A stretch of DNA of 64,000 nucleotides from Bacteroidota bacterium (GTDB taxonomy: Bacteria; Bacteroidota; Bacteroidia; Bacteroidales; Lentimicrobiaceae), in assembly GCA_023434665.1 (NCBI GenBank), contig JAEYSM010000022.1, forward strand, positions 1 to 64,000. The letters are read 5' to 3'. The translations under genes were made by a program, and so were the position numbers. The notes under the pieces are model-generated. The model saw nothing but the letters and a program-made list of their open reading frames with translations, was not told the origin of the DNA and searched no databases. Positions 51,692-60,530 of this stretch are shown in pieces (the first letter of the stretch is position 1; each line of letters opens with the position of its first letter).

Positions 51692-53071
51692 CTATTTTCT
51701 TGTGATCCCTTCCCTGCGCTCTTCCCAAAGTTGTTTGAAATTTACTTCATTAATCGTCACTCCGGTTCCTAATAATTTACCCGGATAACTTCGTTTCAAG
51801 ATAATATTTTTCCATATGGGCTTCCAGTCCATCCATTTACGACTTCTAAGATATTTGGACCATCCTTCCATTTTAATTTTCTCTAAAAAGTTGTGATTCC
51901 CCATTTTAACCGAATCATTCCGATTATGCAGAATTTGCTCATTCAGATTAATTGCTACCGGACAAACATCATTGTACTTACCACAAGAAACACTTGCATA
52001 GCTTAAATGCATAAATTCCTCGGGGCCCCTCATCCATGGAGTAATTATAGAGCCTATTGGACCGGTATAGGTAGTGCCATAACTTTGACCACCAATTATG
52101 CGATAAACAGGACACGCATTATGACAAGCACCACAATCAATGCAGCTTAACGCCCTTCTTTGAAATTTCTGAGAGAGAACTTCACTTCTTCCATTGTCTA
52201 TAAGGATTACATACAATTCTCTGGGTCCATCTTTTTCTCCTTCTTTACCAGGCCCGCTCAATATGGTGTTAAATGCATTCATTCTTTGGCCGGAACTATA
52301 TGTAGCATATAGGGGCAATAAGGTATCAAGATTTATGATAGAAGGTATTACTTTATCTATACCGGCAAGAATTATCTGAATATCAGGAATCACGCTGTTA
52401 AGTGCGGCATCACCTGAATTTTCAGAGAGGCATACGGAACCTGTATCAGCTATAATAAAGTTTGCACCGGTAATGGAAGCAACATTTGATTGAAAAACTG
52501 GTCGGAATTTTTTTCTGATAAATTCTACTATTTCGAGTGCATTATGTTTTGGAGCGATTTGTTCTTTTTGTTGCAGGACTGCTTTTATATCGCTAAATGT
52601 TTTAGAAATCAGAAGTGAGGATGGATGGCGTGGATCTTCATCAAACATACTAAGAATATATTCACCAGGACTCACTTTAACAGCTGATATTTCTGCAGCA
52701 TCCAGTGCTTCATCAATCTTTATTTCATCGGCTAAAAGTGAGAATGACCTATTGATTTTTGTCACTCTGCATTTTTTCAGAACTTTTAATATCAAGGAGT
52801 TTGCCTCTTCGGCATTCTGAGCCCACAGCACTTTTCCTCCATTGCTGTCCATGTTGGCTTCGAATTCAATTAGGTACTTTTCAAGACCATTTATACTTTT
52901 TGCACGAATATAGCCAGCCCTTTTGCGAGCAAGTTCAAGGTCTGAATACTGTACCTTAGCTTGTTTTACTGCAGCATCATATCTTGAAACATTCTCATCA
53001 AAAATTCTTCGACGCTCCTTATCAGCAGCGTTTTCTGAAACTGCAATTTTAAAAGTTCTTTCTGCCTCCAC
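51692..53071 (-). CDS. lutB: LutB-type lactate-utilisation iron-sulfur protein (altered second cluster)
   Basis: 459 residues, start GTG at 53071. N-terminal LUD (DUF162) domain, C-terminal ferredoxin part. The first 4Fe-4S cluster is intact: Cys310, Cys313, Cys316 and Cys320 in CIDCGACHNACP. In the second motif, only Cys363 and Cys370 remain; the third position is Tyr366 (CGKYNDVCP), where family members normally have Cys. No lutA or lutC is adjacent. It starts 4 bases after the rpiB stop, so both are in one operon. The function may differ from the classic L-lactate oxidation complex. Confidence 0.88.
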   Translation of the reverse strand: MEAERTFKIAVSENAADKERRRIFDENVSRYDAAVKQAKVQYSDLELARKRAGYIRAKSINGLEKYLIEFEANMDSNGGKVLWAQNAEEANSLILKVLKKCRVTKINRSFSLLADEIKIDEALDAAEISAVKVSPGEYILSMFDEDPRHPSSLLISKTFSDIKAVLQQKEQIAPKHNALEIVEFIRKKFRPVFQSNVASITGANFIIADTGSVCLSENSGDAALNSVIPDIQIILAGIDKVIPSIINLDTLLPLYATYSSGQRMNAFNTILSGPGKEGEKDGPRELYVILIDNGRSEVLSQKFQRRALSCIDCGACHNACPVYRIIGGQSYGTTYTGPIGSIITPWMRGPEEFMHLSYASVSCGKYNDVCPVAINLNEQILHNRNDSVKMGNHNFLEKIKMEGWSKYLRSRKWMDWKPIWKNIILKRSYPGKLLGTGVTINEVNFKQLWEERREGITRK

Positions 53072-53075
53072 GAAA

Positions 53076-53528
53076 CTATATTAAGCACTGTGAAACTTTA
53101 TCTACTCTTTTTTGGTGCCTTCCACCTTCAAATTCAACATTTAAAAATAATTCAGCGGCTACCCATGCTTCTTCAAATTCAATAAACCTCCCGGGAAGCG
53201 AAAGAACGTTTGCATCATTATGCTTTCTCGTCAATTCAGCCTGGTGACTGTCCCAGCACAAAGCTCCCCTAACATTAGGATACTTATTAACAACCATGTT
53301 TACACCGTTGCCGCTACCACATATAACAATACCTCTTTCAAATTCGCCTTTATTCACTGATGCTCCTAATTTATGCGCAAAATCAGGATAATCAGTACTA
53401 TCCTCAGAATAAGTGCCAAAGTCATGCACTTTATAACCATTCTGCTCTAACTTTCCCTTAAGAAATTCTTTCAACGGAAAGCCTGCATGATCTGATGCCA
53501 GTGCCAGAATTTTCTCTTTATGCCACAT
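53076..53528 (-). CDS. rpiB: Ribose-5-phosphate isomerase B
   Basis: 150 residues, RpiB/LacAB family. The phosphate-binding start ASDHAGFPLKEFL and the catalytic Cys70 in VICGSGNGVNM are conserved; RKHNDANVLSLPGR near residue 120 completes the pocket. It interconverts ribose-5-phosphate and ribulose-5-phosphate. It is followed 4 bases later by lutB on the same strand. Its start is adjacent to the AT-rich region with DnaA-like boxes. Confidence 0.95.
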   Translation of the reverse strand: MWHKEKILALASDHAGFPLKEFLKGKLEQNGYKVHDFGTYSEDSTDYPDFAHKLGASVNKGEFERGIVICGSGNGVNMVVNKYPNVRGALCWDSHQAELTRKHNDANVLSLPGRFIEFEEAWVAAELFLNVEFEGGRHQKRVDKVSQCLI

Positions 53529-54049
53529 TGTTGATAAATTTTAATTACAAAATTAAAGAATAATTTACTGTTCCCTCAAAAAGCTTTATTTCTAAACAGT
53601 TAAATAAACCTGATGATTGGCTCGCTTTTTGATAAAACTCTATTAAACAATACTTTATGAAGTTATCAACTGGTAATTGTGCATTAACACCAAAAACTGT
53701 TGGCAAGTTGTGAAAAAAACACCTCTTTTGTTGATTAAAAATTTGAGTAACAATTTTACCCAGAAGTTAGCATCAACTTATTATTACTTATCAACGGACA
53801 AATTTGATTACTTGAGTTCAGTTACAGAAAAAAAGAATGATGAAAACTTTTATCCACCAATTGTTAATAATTTTGCAATCCATTGAACTATAATCTAAAA
53901 TAATGGTATGAGGTGTTAGTAAGCGTTTGATAAAGTGGTAACAACCAAAAAAACAAAAAAATTTCAAGGTTTTTACAAACAGATTTAACAGCACTATTAT
54001 TACCCATTATATTTTTATAAAAACTATTAATAATAATAATAAGTGAGAA
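53529..54049. other. AT-rich intergenic region with DnaA-box-like 9-mers (candidate replication origin or control region)
   Basis: About 520 bases without a credible gene, between divergent rpiB and nadA. DnaA-box-like 9-mers, compared with TTATCCACA: TGTTGATAA at 53529-53537 (reverse complement TTATCAACA), TTATCAACT at 53663-53671, TTATCAACG at 53788-53796, TTATCCACC at 53850-53858 (one mismatch), and TGTTAATAA at 53862-53870 (reverse complement TTATTAACA). A very AT-rich tract (53950-54045) with five TAA triplets follows at 54028-54042. The combination resembles a bacterial oriC, but the boxes are imperfect and no dnaA gene is adjacent. Confidence 0.4.
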
Positions 54050-55030
54050 ATGGAAACCCAGATAAAACAATCTGTCTCTAAGAAAACAAATATCGAACTA
54101 ATCACACTTATAAATGAGTTAAGGATTCAGAAAAATGCAGTGATATTAGCTCATTATTATCAGGTACCCGAAATTCAGGAGCTGGCCGATTTTGTCGGCG
54201 ATAGTTTACAATTATCACAAAAAGCTGCTGATACCAATGCTGATATCATTGTTTTTGCGGGGGTGCACTTTATGGCCGAAACTGCAAAAATTTTAAGTCC
54301 GGATAAGAAAGTACTGATCCCTGATATGAATGCAGGATGTTCCCTGGCCGACAGTTGCCCGCCTGAAGCATTTAAGCCGTTTATAGAAGCACATCCCGAC
54401 CATAAGGTGGTTTCGTACATAAATTGTTCTGCCGCCATTAAAACCATGTCAGATATCATTTGTACGTCAAGTAACGCAAAAGCCGTTGTAGATTCATTTC
54501 CTGAGGACCAGCCTTTGATCTTCGCACCTGATAGGAATCTTGGAGCATATATCAACAGCACAACAGGAAGGAATATGCTTTTGTGGGATGGTGCCTGTCA
54601 TGTACATAATCAGTTAACTGATGAAAGAACAATTCAGTTAAAAGTGGATAATCCTGATGCAAAGCTAATTGCCCACCCTGAATGCCGGGGTCCTATTTTA
54701 GCTATGGCTGATTTTGTTGGCTCCACAGCAGCACTTCTTGACTTCACTAAGAGAGACAATTCACAAAGATATATAGTAGCCACAGAAGGCGGAATAATTC
54801 ATCAAATGAAGAAGGCTAACCCGCATAAAGAGTTTCTAGTGGTACCTTCTGATGAGACCTGTAACTGTAATGATTGTCCATTCATGAAATTGAATACTCT
54901 CGAGAAGATCTATTTAAGTCTCAAAAATGAGCAGCCCGAATTGCTTCTAGATCCTGAGACTATTGAAAAAGCAAGAGAGCCTATCATTAAAATGCTTGAT
55001 ATTTCTAAAAAATCAGGACTCGTTAAATAA
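54050..55030 (+). CDS. nadA: Quinolinate synthase A
   Basis: 326 residues. It condenses iminoaspartate with dihydroxyacetone phosphate to quinolinate for NAD synthesis, using a [4Fe-4S] cluster with three Cys ligands. Candidates are Cys97 in NAGCSLAD, Cys212 in AHPECRGP, and one of the Cys271/273/276 set in CNCNDCPFM, matching the family pattern. The start YYQVPEIQELADFVGDSL is typical. It is monocistronic; nadB or nadC are not in the window. Confidence 0.96.
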   Translation: METQIKQSVSKKTNIELITLINELRIQKNAVILAHYYQVPEIQELADFVGDSLQLSQKAADTNADIIVFAGVHFMAETAKILSPDKKVLIPDMNAGCSLADSCPPEAFKPFIEAHPDHKVVSYINCSAAIKTMSDIICTSSNAKAVVDSFPEDQPLIFAPDRNLGAYINSTTGRNMLLWDGACHVHNQLTDERTIQLKVDNPDAKLIAHPECRGPILAMADFVGSTAALLDFTKRDNSQRYIVATEGGIIHQMKKANPHKEFLVVPSDETCNCNDCPFMKLNTLEKIYLSLKNEQPELLLDPETIEKAREPIIKMLDISKKSGLVK

Positions 55031-55104
55031 ACCCCGATTGTAAAAAAGATACATCTGTTTTACATCCATTACGTCGCAAAAGTGTTTTTTAAATAATGAT
55101 TGAT

Positions 55105-55112
55105 TACCTTTG
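55105..55112 (+). promoter_or_regulatory. -7 element TACCTTTG for the MORN-repeat gene
   Basis: TACCTTTG lies 40 bases before the ATG at 55153, a full match to TAnnTTTG. Confidence 0.5.
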
Positions 55113-55152
55113 GTTGATGTATATCATTTTGTAAAAAATTGGCGGTCGGCAT

Positions 55153-56688
55153 ATGTTGAAATACTTTATAATATTTATTACCCTCATTTGGTCTCTTGTT
55201 GCTGTTTCACAGGAAAATCAAATAAATCCTGATGGACGTAATGTCTTCTATCATCCCAACGGAAAAGTGGCCAGTGAGGGATTTATGAGAGATGGTAAGC
55301 CAGATGGCTATTGGAAAACCTATAATGAGTCAGGAGTTTTAATTTCAGAGGGTAACCGTGTTAATTTCCAACTTGATAGTACATGGAATTTCTATAATGA
55401 TACAGCCAAACTTGTTCTTCAGGTAGACTACAAAGAAGGTCTCAAGAATGGTATCCGAAGGACTTTCAGACCGGATGAAATACTTGAAGAGAATTTTGTT
55501 GATGATGTAAAACACGGTGTTACGGTTTCTTATTATCCTGACGGAAGTGTTAAACGGACGGTAAACTTTGTAAATGGTTTCGAAGATGGTACCGCAAGAG
55601 AGTATAGTGAAGATGGAACCATCATTGCCCTTATTGAGTACAGAAGAGGCTTTATTATTGATCGGGAGAATATAAACAGAGTTGACAGAAAAGGATTAAA
55701 ACAGGGAAGATGGAAGTTCTTTTACGATGACGGAAAGGTTAAGACAGAAGGAATATACCGTGATGACAAAAGAAATGGCTATTTCAAGGAGTATGATGAG
55801 AAAGGGATGTTGATTGATATTGCCAAGTATGTGAATGATGAGCGTCAGGAAGAGACCCCCGAACTTGTTAAGCTCGATGTTAAAACTGATTATTATCCCG
55901 ATGGCAAACCTAAGACAGTTGCCAGTTACCTGGGAGATATACCTCAGGGTGTGAGAAGAGAATATGACCCTGAAGGCCGTGTAGTAGCTGCATATACTTT
56001 TGACAATGGAAAAATAATAGCTGAGGGAATTATTGATGATGAGGGTGTAAGAGACGGACAATGGAAAGAGTATTATGCTAATGGTCAGTTGAGGGCTGAC
56101 GGTATGTATAGTCTTGGCAATCGAATAGGGAAATGGCGTTTCTACCATGAAAATGGCAGTATCGAACAGGAAGGCAATTATAATAATCAAGGTAACCCTG
56201 AGGGCCCTTGGAAATGGTTTTTCGATAATGGCAATGTTCATCGCGAAGAGTCATTCAGAAATGGACTATCTGACGGACCCTTTACTGAATTTAATGAAAG
56301 TGGTGCAATATTAGTTCAGGGTGAGTTTGTTGATGGTCTTGAAGAAGGATTCTGGAAATTTGAGTACGGAGACACGAGGGAGGAAGGAACTTTCAGAGCA
56401 GGTAAACGTAACGGACTCTGGCAAAGTTTTTATGACAATGGTCAGTTAAGTTTCGAAGGTTCTTTCATTGATGACAACCCAAATGGACGTCACACATGGT
56501 ATTATCCTGATGGAAAAAAACGTGACCAGGGTGAATATCTTATGGGATTAAGAACTGGCGACTGGATTCAGTTTGACGAGAACGGTCAGGTATTTCTCGT
56601 GATTGCATATCAAAACGGCATCGAAAGAAAGTACGATGGAATCAGGATTAAACCGGAATTCGAAGAAGTAGAGGAAATTCAACCTTAA
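55153..56688 (+). CDS. Secreted MORN_2 (YwqK-like) repeat protein
   Basis: 511 residues with a signal peptide of about 18 residues. About eighteen repeats of the form YYPDGKPKT / GxWKxYxENGxLxxEG (for example GYWKTYNESGVLISEG, GKWRFYHENGSIEQEG, GPWKWFFDNGNVHREE) run to the end. Such MORN_2 repeats are common in Bacteroidota surface or periplasmic proteins, usually of unknown function; the antitoxin label on YwqK homologues does not apply on this evidence. Its 3' end overlaps the convergent gldD by 4 bases. Confidence 0.88.
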   Translation: MLKYFIIFITLIWSLVAVSQENQINPDGRNVFYHPNGKVASEGFMRDGKPDGYWKTYNESGVLISEGNRVNFQLDSTWNFYNDTAKLVLQVDYKEGLKNGIRRTFRPDEILEENFVDDVKHGVTVSYYPDGSVKRTVNFVNGFEDGTAREYSEDGTIIALIEYRRGFIIDRENINRVDRKGLKQGRWKFFYDDGKVKTEGIYRDDKRNGYFKEYDEKGMLIDIAKYVNDERQEETPELVKLDVKTDYYPDGKPKTVASYLGDIPQGVRREYDPEGRVVAAYTFDNGKIIAEGIIDDEGVRDGQWKEYYANGQLRADGMYSLGNRIGKWRFYHENGSIEQEGNYNNQGNPEGPWKWFFDNGNVHREESFRNGLSDGPFTEFNESGAILVQGEFVDGLEEGFWKFEYGDTREEGTFRAGKRNGLWQSFYDNGQLSFEGSFIDDNPNGRHTWYYPDGKKRDQGEYLMGLRTGDWIQFDENGQVFLVIAYQNGIERKYDGIRIKPEFEEVEEIQP

Positions 56689-57266
56689 TTATCCTTCCAT
56701 TTAAGGGTTTCAAGCATATGCATGATATCTTCCTTAATAAAGGTAATTACCGGAGAAAGAGAATCATTATTTGGTAAGGTGCTGAAGTATAATGCACCCC
56801 TCAGGAAGTTGTCTGTACTGTCGGTAACATAAAACTGGTAAGGTGAAGCAGCTCCGGTTCCCTTGATATCATAAATTAATCCGTGGACTTCAGCCACCTC
56901 ATTATCAATTCGTATTTCTTCAATTGCACTGGCTTTTGGTATATGTTTCATAACCAGTGAGTGAGCGTCTTCTGTAAATGTGGCCAGATTATTATTTACG
57001 GGTTTATAACTCAGATGAACCCTTGCTTTAAACTTTGGAAAATCAACATTTATCCAGTAAGGTTCCCCGGGAGCATGCGGATCACTTGTTATTCGTGCAT
57101 ACAATGGATATTCAAATTTATAAGGTAAAATGCTATCGAGTAATTGGTACTCTTTTTCCGGAAGGTCAATCCGAAAATACCCTCTGGGTTTCGGAACTGG
57201 ATTTTCAGAACAGCCCTGGAGAATAAATATGCCGGCAAAGATTAACAGGTAAGTCAGGTTTTTCAT
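56685..57266 (-). CDS. gldD: Gliding-motility/T9SS-associated lipoprotein GldD
   Basis: 193 residues. The lipoprotein signal ends in LQGC with Cys19. The conserved start PKPRGYFRIDLPEKEY and the block FPKFKARVHLSYKPV are typical of GldD. It is needed for gliding in flavobacteria, probably as part of T9SS biogenesis. It lies 17 bases downstream of gldE on the same strand, as in other Bacteroidota. This organism also has T9SS-sorted proteins in the window. Confidence 0.92.
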   Translation of the reverse strand: MKNLTYLLIFAGIFILQGCSENPVPKPRGYFRIDLPEKEYQLLDSILPYKFEYPLYARITSDPHAPGEPYWINVDFPKFKARVHLSYKPVNNNLATFTEDAHSLVMKHIPKASAIEEIRIDNEVAEVHGLIYDIKGTGAASPYQFYVTDSTDNFLRGALYFSTLPNNDSLSPVITFIKEDIMHMLETLKWKDN

Positions 57267-57283
57267 GAGGTTATACTAAAAAA

Positions 57284-58642
57284 TTAAGCCTCCGGATTTT
57301 CGTTACTAAGGGTAACTTTAATTCTCTTAATACTTCTTTTATCAACCAATTCAGGTTTAAACGTATATCTGTCAAACTCAAATTTTTCACCCATTTCTGG
57401 AATTCTGCCAGCCATTTCAAGTACCAGTCCCGCCAGAGTATCAGACTCACCTTTTATATCCTGAAAAATCCTGTCATCTACTCCAATTACCTTACAGAAA
57501 TCATTAAGTAATGTTTTACCTTCAAAAATATAATTATTGTCGTCCAGCTTATTGTAGTGCATCTGATCAACTTCACTGTCAAACTCGTCGTTTATTTCTC
57601 CAACGATTTCTTCAAGAATATCTTCCAGAGTGATGATACCTGAAGTCCCACCATACTCATCCACCACAATTGCCATATGTATTTTCTTACTCTGAAATTC
57701 CTGCAATAAGTCGTTTATTCGCTTATTTTCTGGAACAAAGAAGGCTGGGCGTTGTAGTGGCTGCCAAATGAAATCAGATTTCTGATAAATATGAGGAATC
57801 AGATCCTTAATGTACAATATGCCGGTTACATTATCCAGGTTATCTTTATAAATCGGAATTCGTGAATATCCCGATTCATTAATGAGCGAAAGTAGTTCGT
57901 CAAAGGTGGTAGTATCGTCAGCAGCTGTAACATCGATACGAGGACGCATTATTTCTCTTACAGCAATATCCCCAAATTTAATTATACCCTTCAGGATTTT
58001 TCGTTCCTCATCAGGACCATTTCCCTGAGACTCTGACAGGTCAAGCGCCTCTGAAAGTTCATCCATTGTTATGTTATGCCCCTTATGCACAATTTTACGT
58101 TCAACAATATTGGTTGAATTCACAAGAAAAGAACTGATAGGATAAAAGATCTGCTGGGCTATAAACATTATTCGTGCCGTAAAGCAGGCTACCCGCAGGC
58201 TGTTCCTTCCTGCGTAGACTTTTGGCATTATTTCACCAAGCAACAGTATGGTGATTGCAATTATTAAAATATTTAAAACTATACCACCGATTGTATTGAG
58301 CGAGATACCAAAGAAATTATTCAGTAAAAGCGCTAACAAAATCACAAGAGTGATATTAATAAAGATGTTGGTTACCAATATTGTAGCCAGTAATCTTTTA
58401 GGGCTTTCCAGAAGTTTAAGTATCAGGCGGCTTTTTGCACTTTCTCTTTTCTTCAGATTATCAAGTTCAAATTGATTAAGAGAAAAGAAGGCAAGTTCTG
58501 AGGCGCTGGAAACCGCTGATAGAAATAAAAGAATAATGACAAGGACAATACTGGTGAGTGATTCCATGCTCAGATTACCATAATATAAGTTGGTCCCCAA
58601 TGACAGCAACGTATGGTATAAATCAGGATCAGGATCTTCCAA
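57284..58642 (-). CDS. gldE: Gliding-motility-associated protein GldE (HlyC/CorC-type)
   Basis: 452 residues from the TTG at 58642 (encoding EDPDPDLY, which resembles the DPEPSS start of flavobacterial GldE); an ATG at 58567 would remove 25 residues. N-terminal DUF21 membrane domain with four helices (about 27-180), a CBS pair at about 215-330 with IMRPRIDVTAAD, and a C-terminal CorC_HlyC domain. It works with GldD; the mechanism is unclear. The mutY-ssb part of the usual gene row lies about 4.5 kb upstream in this genome. Confidence 0.9.
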   Translation of the reverse strand: MEDPDPDLYHTLLSLGTNLYYGNLSMESLTSIVLVIILLFLSAVSSASELAFFSLNQFELDNLKKRESAKSRLILKLLESPKRLLATILVTNIFINITLVILLALLLNNFFGISLNTIGGIVLNILIIAITILLLGEIMPKVYAGRNSLRVACFTARIMFIAQQIFYPISSFLVNSTNIVERKIVHKGHNITMDELSEALDLSESQGNGPDEERKILKGIIKFGDIAVREIMRPRIDVTAADDTTTFDELLSLINESGYSRIPIYKDNLDNVTGILYIKDLIPHIYQKSDFIWQPLQRPAFFVPENKRINDLLQEFQSKKIHMAIVVDEYGGTSGIITLEDILEEIVGEINDEFDSEVDQMHYNKLDDNNYIFEGKTLLNDFCKVIGVDDRIFQDIKGESDTLAGLVLEMAGRIPEMGEKFEFDRYTFKPELVDKRSIKRIKVTLSNENPEA

Positions 58643-58732
58643 AGCGTTAATAATTAGTTACTACTATTATGAACATACAGATGTGCAAAATTACTAATTT
58701 TTTCAGTCCTTTTATTTTCTGCAATTTAAAAC

Positions 58733-58756
58733 AAAAAGGCCGGAACCGGCCTTTTG
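58733..58756 (-). terminator. Rho-independent terminator after buk
   Basis: AAAAGGCCGG (58734-58743) and CCGGCCTTTT (58746-58755) form a 10-bp GC-rich stem. On the minus strand a T-tract follows, so it ends the butyrate kinase transcript, 33 bases after the stop. It could also act in the plus direction. Confidence 0.85.
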
Positions 58757-58788
58757 TCAATACTCAATTATCAAACAACAAACAATTA

Positions 58789-59865
58789 TCATGTATATTC
58801 TAAAACTTCAATTTCACCTTTCATTACTCCGATAGCATTTTGAGCAAGAGCGTCAATTTCATCTTCATTTGGATAAATTGAAACAGGTGCAATTTTCTCA
58901 AGCTTAGAAATAAGGTGGCTTGTAAACCAGGAATATTGGAAAAGATCTCCCGAAAGAATGATTGCATCGGGTTTCCCTTCGAGAACCGTGTACATTGCTC
59001 CTGCTTCTTTTGCTACCTGATATGCCATGGCATAGGTAATAAAAGTAGCTTTTTCGTCTCCATTTAAAACCATCTTATCAATGGTTGAAAGGCTGGTGGT
59101 TCCCAGATAAGCACTTAATCCTCCTTTTGCAGTGAGCATTGTCATGATCTCATCCTGACTATATTTGCCACTGAAACATAATTTAGTGAGTTCACCAACC
59201 GGCAAACCACCTGTTCTTTCTATCGAGAATGGACCCTCACCATCAAAAGCCTGATTATTATCAACTACAAAACCACCTTTGTGAGCACCAACGGATATTC
59301 CACCGCCCCCGGCATGTACAATAATCAATTGAAGGTCTTCGTATTTACGATTGATAGCCTTTGCATATTTCCGGGCTACTACTTTCTGGTTAAGTGCATG
59401 GAAAATCGATTTCCTTTCAAATAGAGGATGCCCCGAAACTCTGGCTACGTCTGTAAGCTCATCAACTACAACAGGATCGGCAATTAACGGTATTGCATTA
59501 TTTAATGAAGCAATATCCATGGCAATAATACCACCCAGATTAGTGGCATGCATTCCCATCACCCCTTTTAAAAGATCTTCCTTCAACCTCTCGTTCACCC
59601 TGTAAACACCTGACTTAACAGGTTTAATTAGTCCACCCCTTGCGATGACTATTTCGAGTTTATTGACGTTTATATCATTTTCAATCAACTCTTTCAGAAT
59701 AGCCTGTTTACGCATTTCAATCTGACCGGGTATACTCCCACAAGCTTCTATCTGCTCATTAGTGTATTTAATGGTCTTTAAAAAGCACAGTTTTGAATCT
59801 TTATAAACTGCAATTTTCGATGAAGTGTTTTTTGGGTTGATTACCAGGATTATTCCAAGTTTCAT
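58789..59865 (-). CDS. buk: Butyrate kinase (or acetate/branched-chain acyl kinase)
   Basis: 358 residues, ASKHA acyl kinase. The start LVINPKNTSSKIAVYKD and VIARGGLIKPVKSGVYRVN are typical of butyrate kinases. The block HAGGGGISVGAHKGGFVVDNNQAFDGEGPFSIERTGG is the family signature. It converts butyryl-phosphate to butyrate with ATP yield, or runs in reverse; the branched-chain fatty acid route is an alternative. No phosphotransbutyrylase (ptb) is adjacent in the window. A terminator follows the gene. Confidence 0.93.
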   Translation of the reverse strand: MKLGIILVINPKNTSSKIAVYKDSKLCFLKTIKYTNEQIEACGSIPGQIEMRKQAILKELIENDINVNKLEIVIARGGLIKPVKSGVYRVNERLKEDLLKGVMGMHATNLGGIIAMDIASLNNAIPLIADPVVVDELTDVARVSGHPLFERKSIFHALNQKVVARKYAKAINRKYEDLQLIIVHAGGGGISVGAHKGGFVVDNNQAFDGEGPFSIERTGGLPVGELTKLCFSGKYSQDEIMTMLTAKGGLSAYLGTTSLSTIDKMVLNGDEKATFITYAMAYQVAKEAGAMYTVLEGKPDAIILSGDLFQYSWFTSHLISKLEKIAPVSIYPNEDEIDALAQNAIGVMKGEIEVLEYT

Positions 59866-59956
59866 GGTTGCACCTCTTCAGCAGATATTCCTTAGCAAAA
59901 TCAGCTTCCAAGGCTCTGTCTGAATCGCTCAATAAACAAGGCATATTAAAGTTTGT

Positions 59957-60421
59957 TTAAGGAATGCTTTGTATAAGAGAAACAATTTTCTCAAGATAGC
60001 GTCCATCCGTTTCTGTAAATGATTCAATATCTTTACTATCCACATCTAAAACACCGATAATTTCTCCTTCAATATTTTTTACAGGAACAACAATTTCACT
60101 TCTTGATCTTGAATCGCAGGCAATATGTCCCGGGAATTGGTGCACATCTGGAACTATAACCGTGGCATTCTGCTCGACAGCGGCAAGGCAAACGCCCCTG
60201 CCTTCCAGCACCTGGCATGCCGGCGGCCCCTGATAGGGTCCAACAATTAATTTTGAGCCATCAAGACGATAGAATCCACACCAGAAGAAATAGTCCATTT
60301 TATTAAATAAAACGGATGCAATAGTGGCCATTGCTGCCTGTTGATCAGGACTCTTACGCAAAAGTTCTTCAATTTGCTTAAGAATTCTGGTATATCTGCC
60401 TTCTTTTTTTCTTTCGTCCAT
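59957..60421 (-). CDS. msrC: Free methionine-R-sulfoxide reductase (GAF domain)
   Basis: 154 residues from the ATG at 60421; the frame extends 8 codons more, but MDERKKEGRY fits the family start. GAF fold with the catalytic set Cys69 (PPACQV), Cys78 (GRGVC) and Cys102 (HIACDS). E. coli fRMsr uses Cys84, Cys94 and Cys118; here the first two are one residue closer (9 instead of 10). It reduces free Met-R-sulfoxide with thioredoxin. It lies between buk and the divergent scoA gene. Confidence 0.9.
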   Translation of the reverse strand: MDERKKEGRYTRILKQIEELLRKSPDQQAAMATIASVLFNKMDYFFWCGFYRLDGSKLIVGPYQGPPACQVLEGRGVCLAAVEQNATVIVPDVHQFPGHIACDSRSRSEIVVPVKNIEGEIIGVLDVDSKDIESFTETDGRYLEKIVSLIQSIP

Positions 60422-60478
60422 AAAACACTGAATTAGAATCAACAAAATTAATATTTTATTTTGTCACCAATTAATCAT

Positions 60479-60486
60479 TAATTTTG
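60479..60486 (+). promoter_or_regulatory. -7 element TAATTTTG for scoA
   Basis: TAATTTTG matches TAnnTTTG, 44 bases before the scoA ATG. A TTTG at 60460 gives a 15-base spacing, shorter than usual. Confidence 0.5.
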
Positions 60487-60530
60487 ATCGTCTTATCCAA
60501 TCAAATTCACAAACTATAATAATATATAAC

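Noticed and set aside
53677..53886. 69-codon open frame in the rpiB-nadA gap
   Set aside because: It starts with GTG, is rich in Asn/Lys/Tyr as expected for random AT-rich DNA, and runs through the DnaA-like boxes; no family resemblance.
54028..54042. (TAA)5 before nadA as a phase-variable tract
   Set aside because: A triplet repeat outside the coding region cannot shift the frame, and the copy number is low; AT-rich composition explains it.
55153..56688. Toxin-antitoxin antitoxin (YwqK label)
   Set aside because: MORN_2 repeats alone do not show an antitoxin role; there is no neighbouring toxin gene and the protein is secreted.
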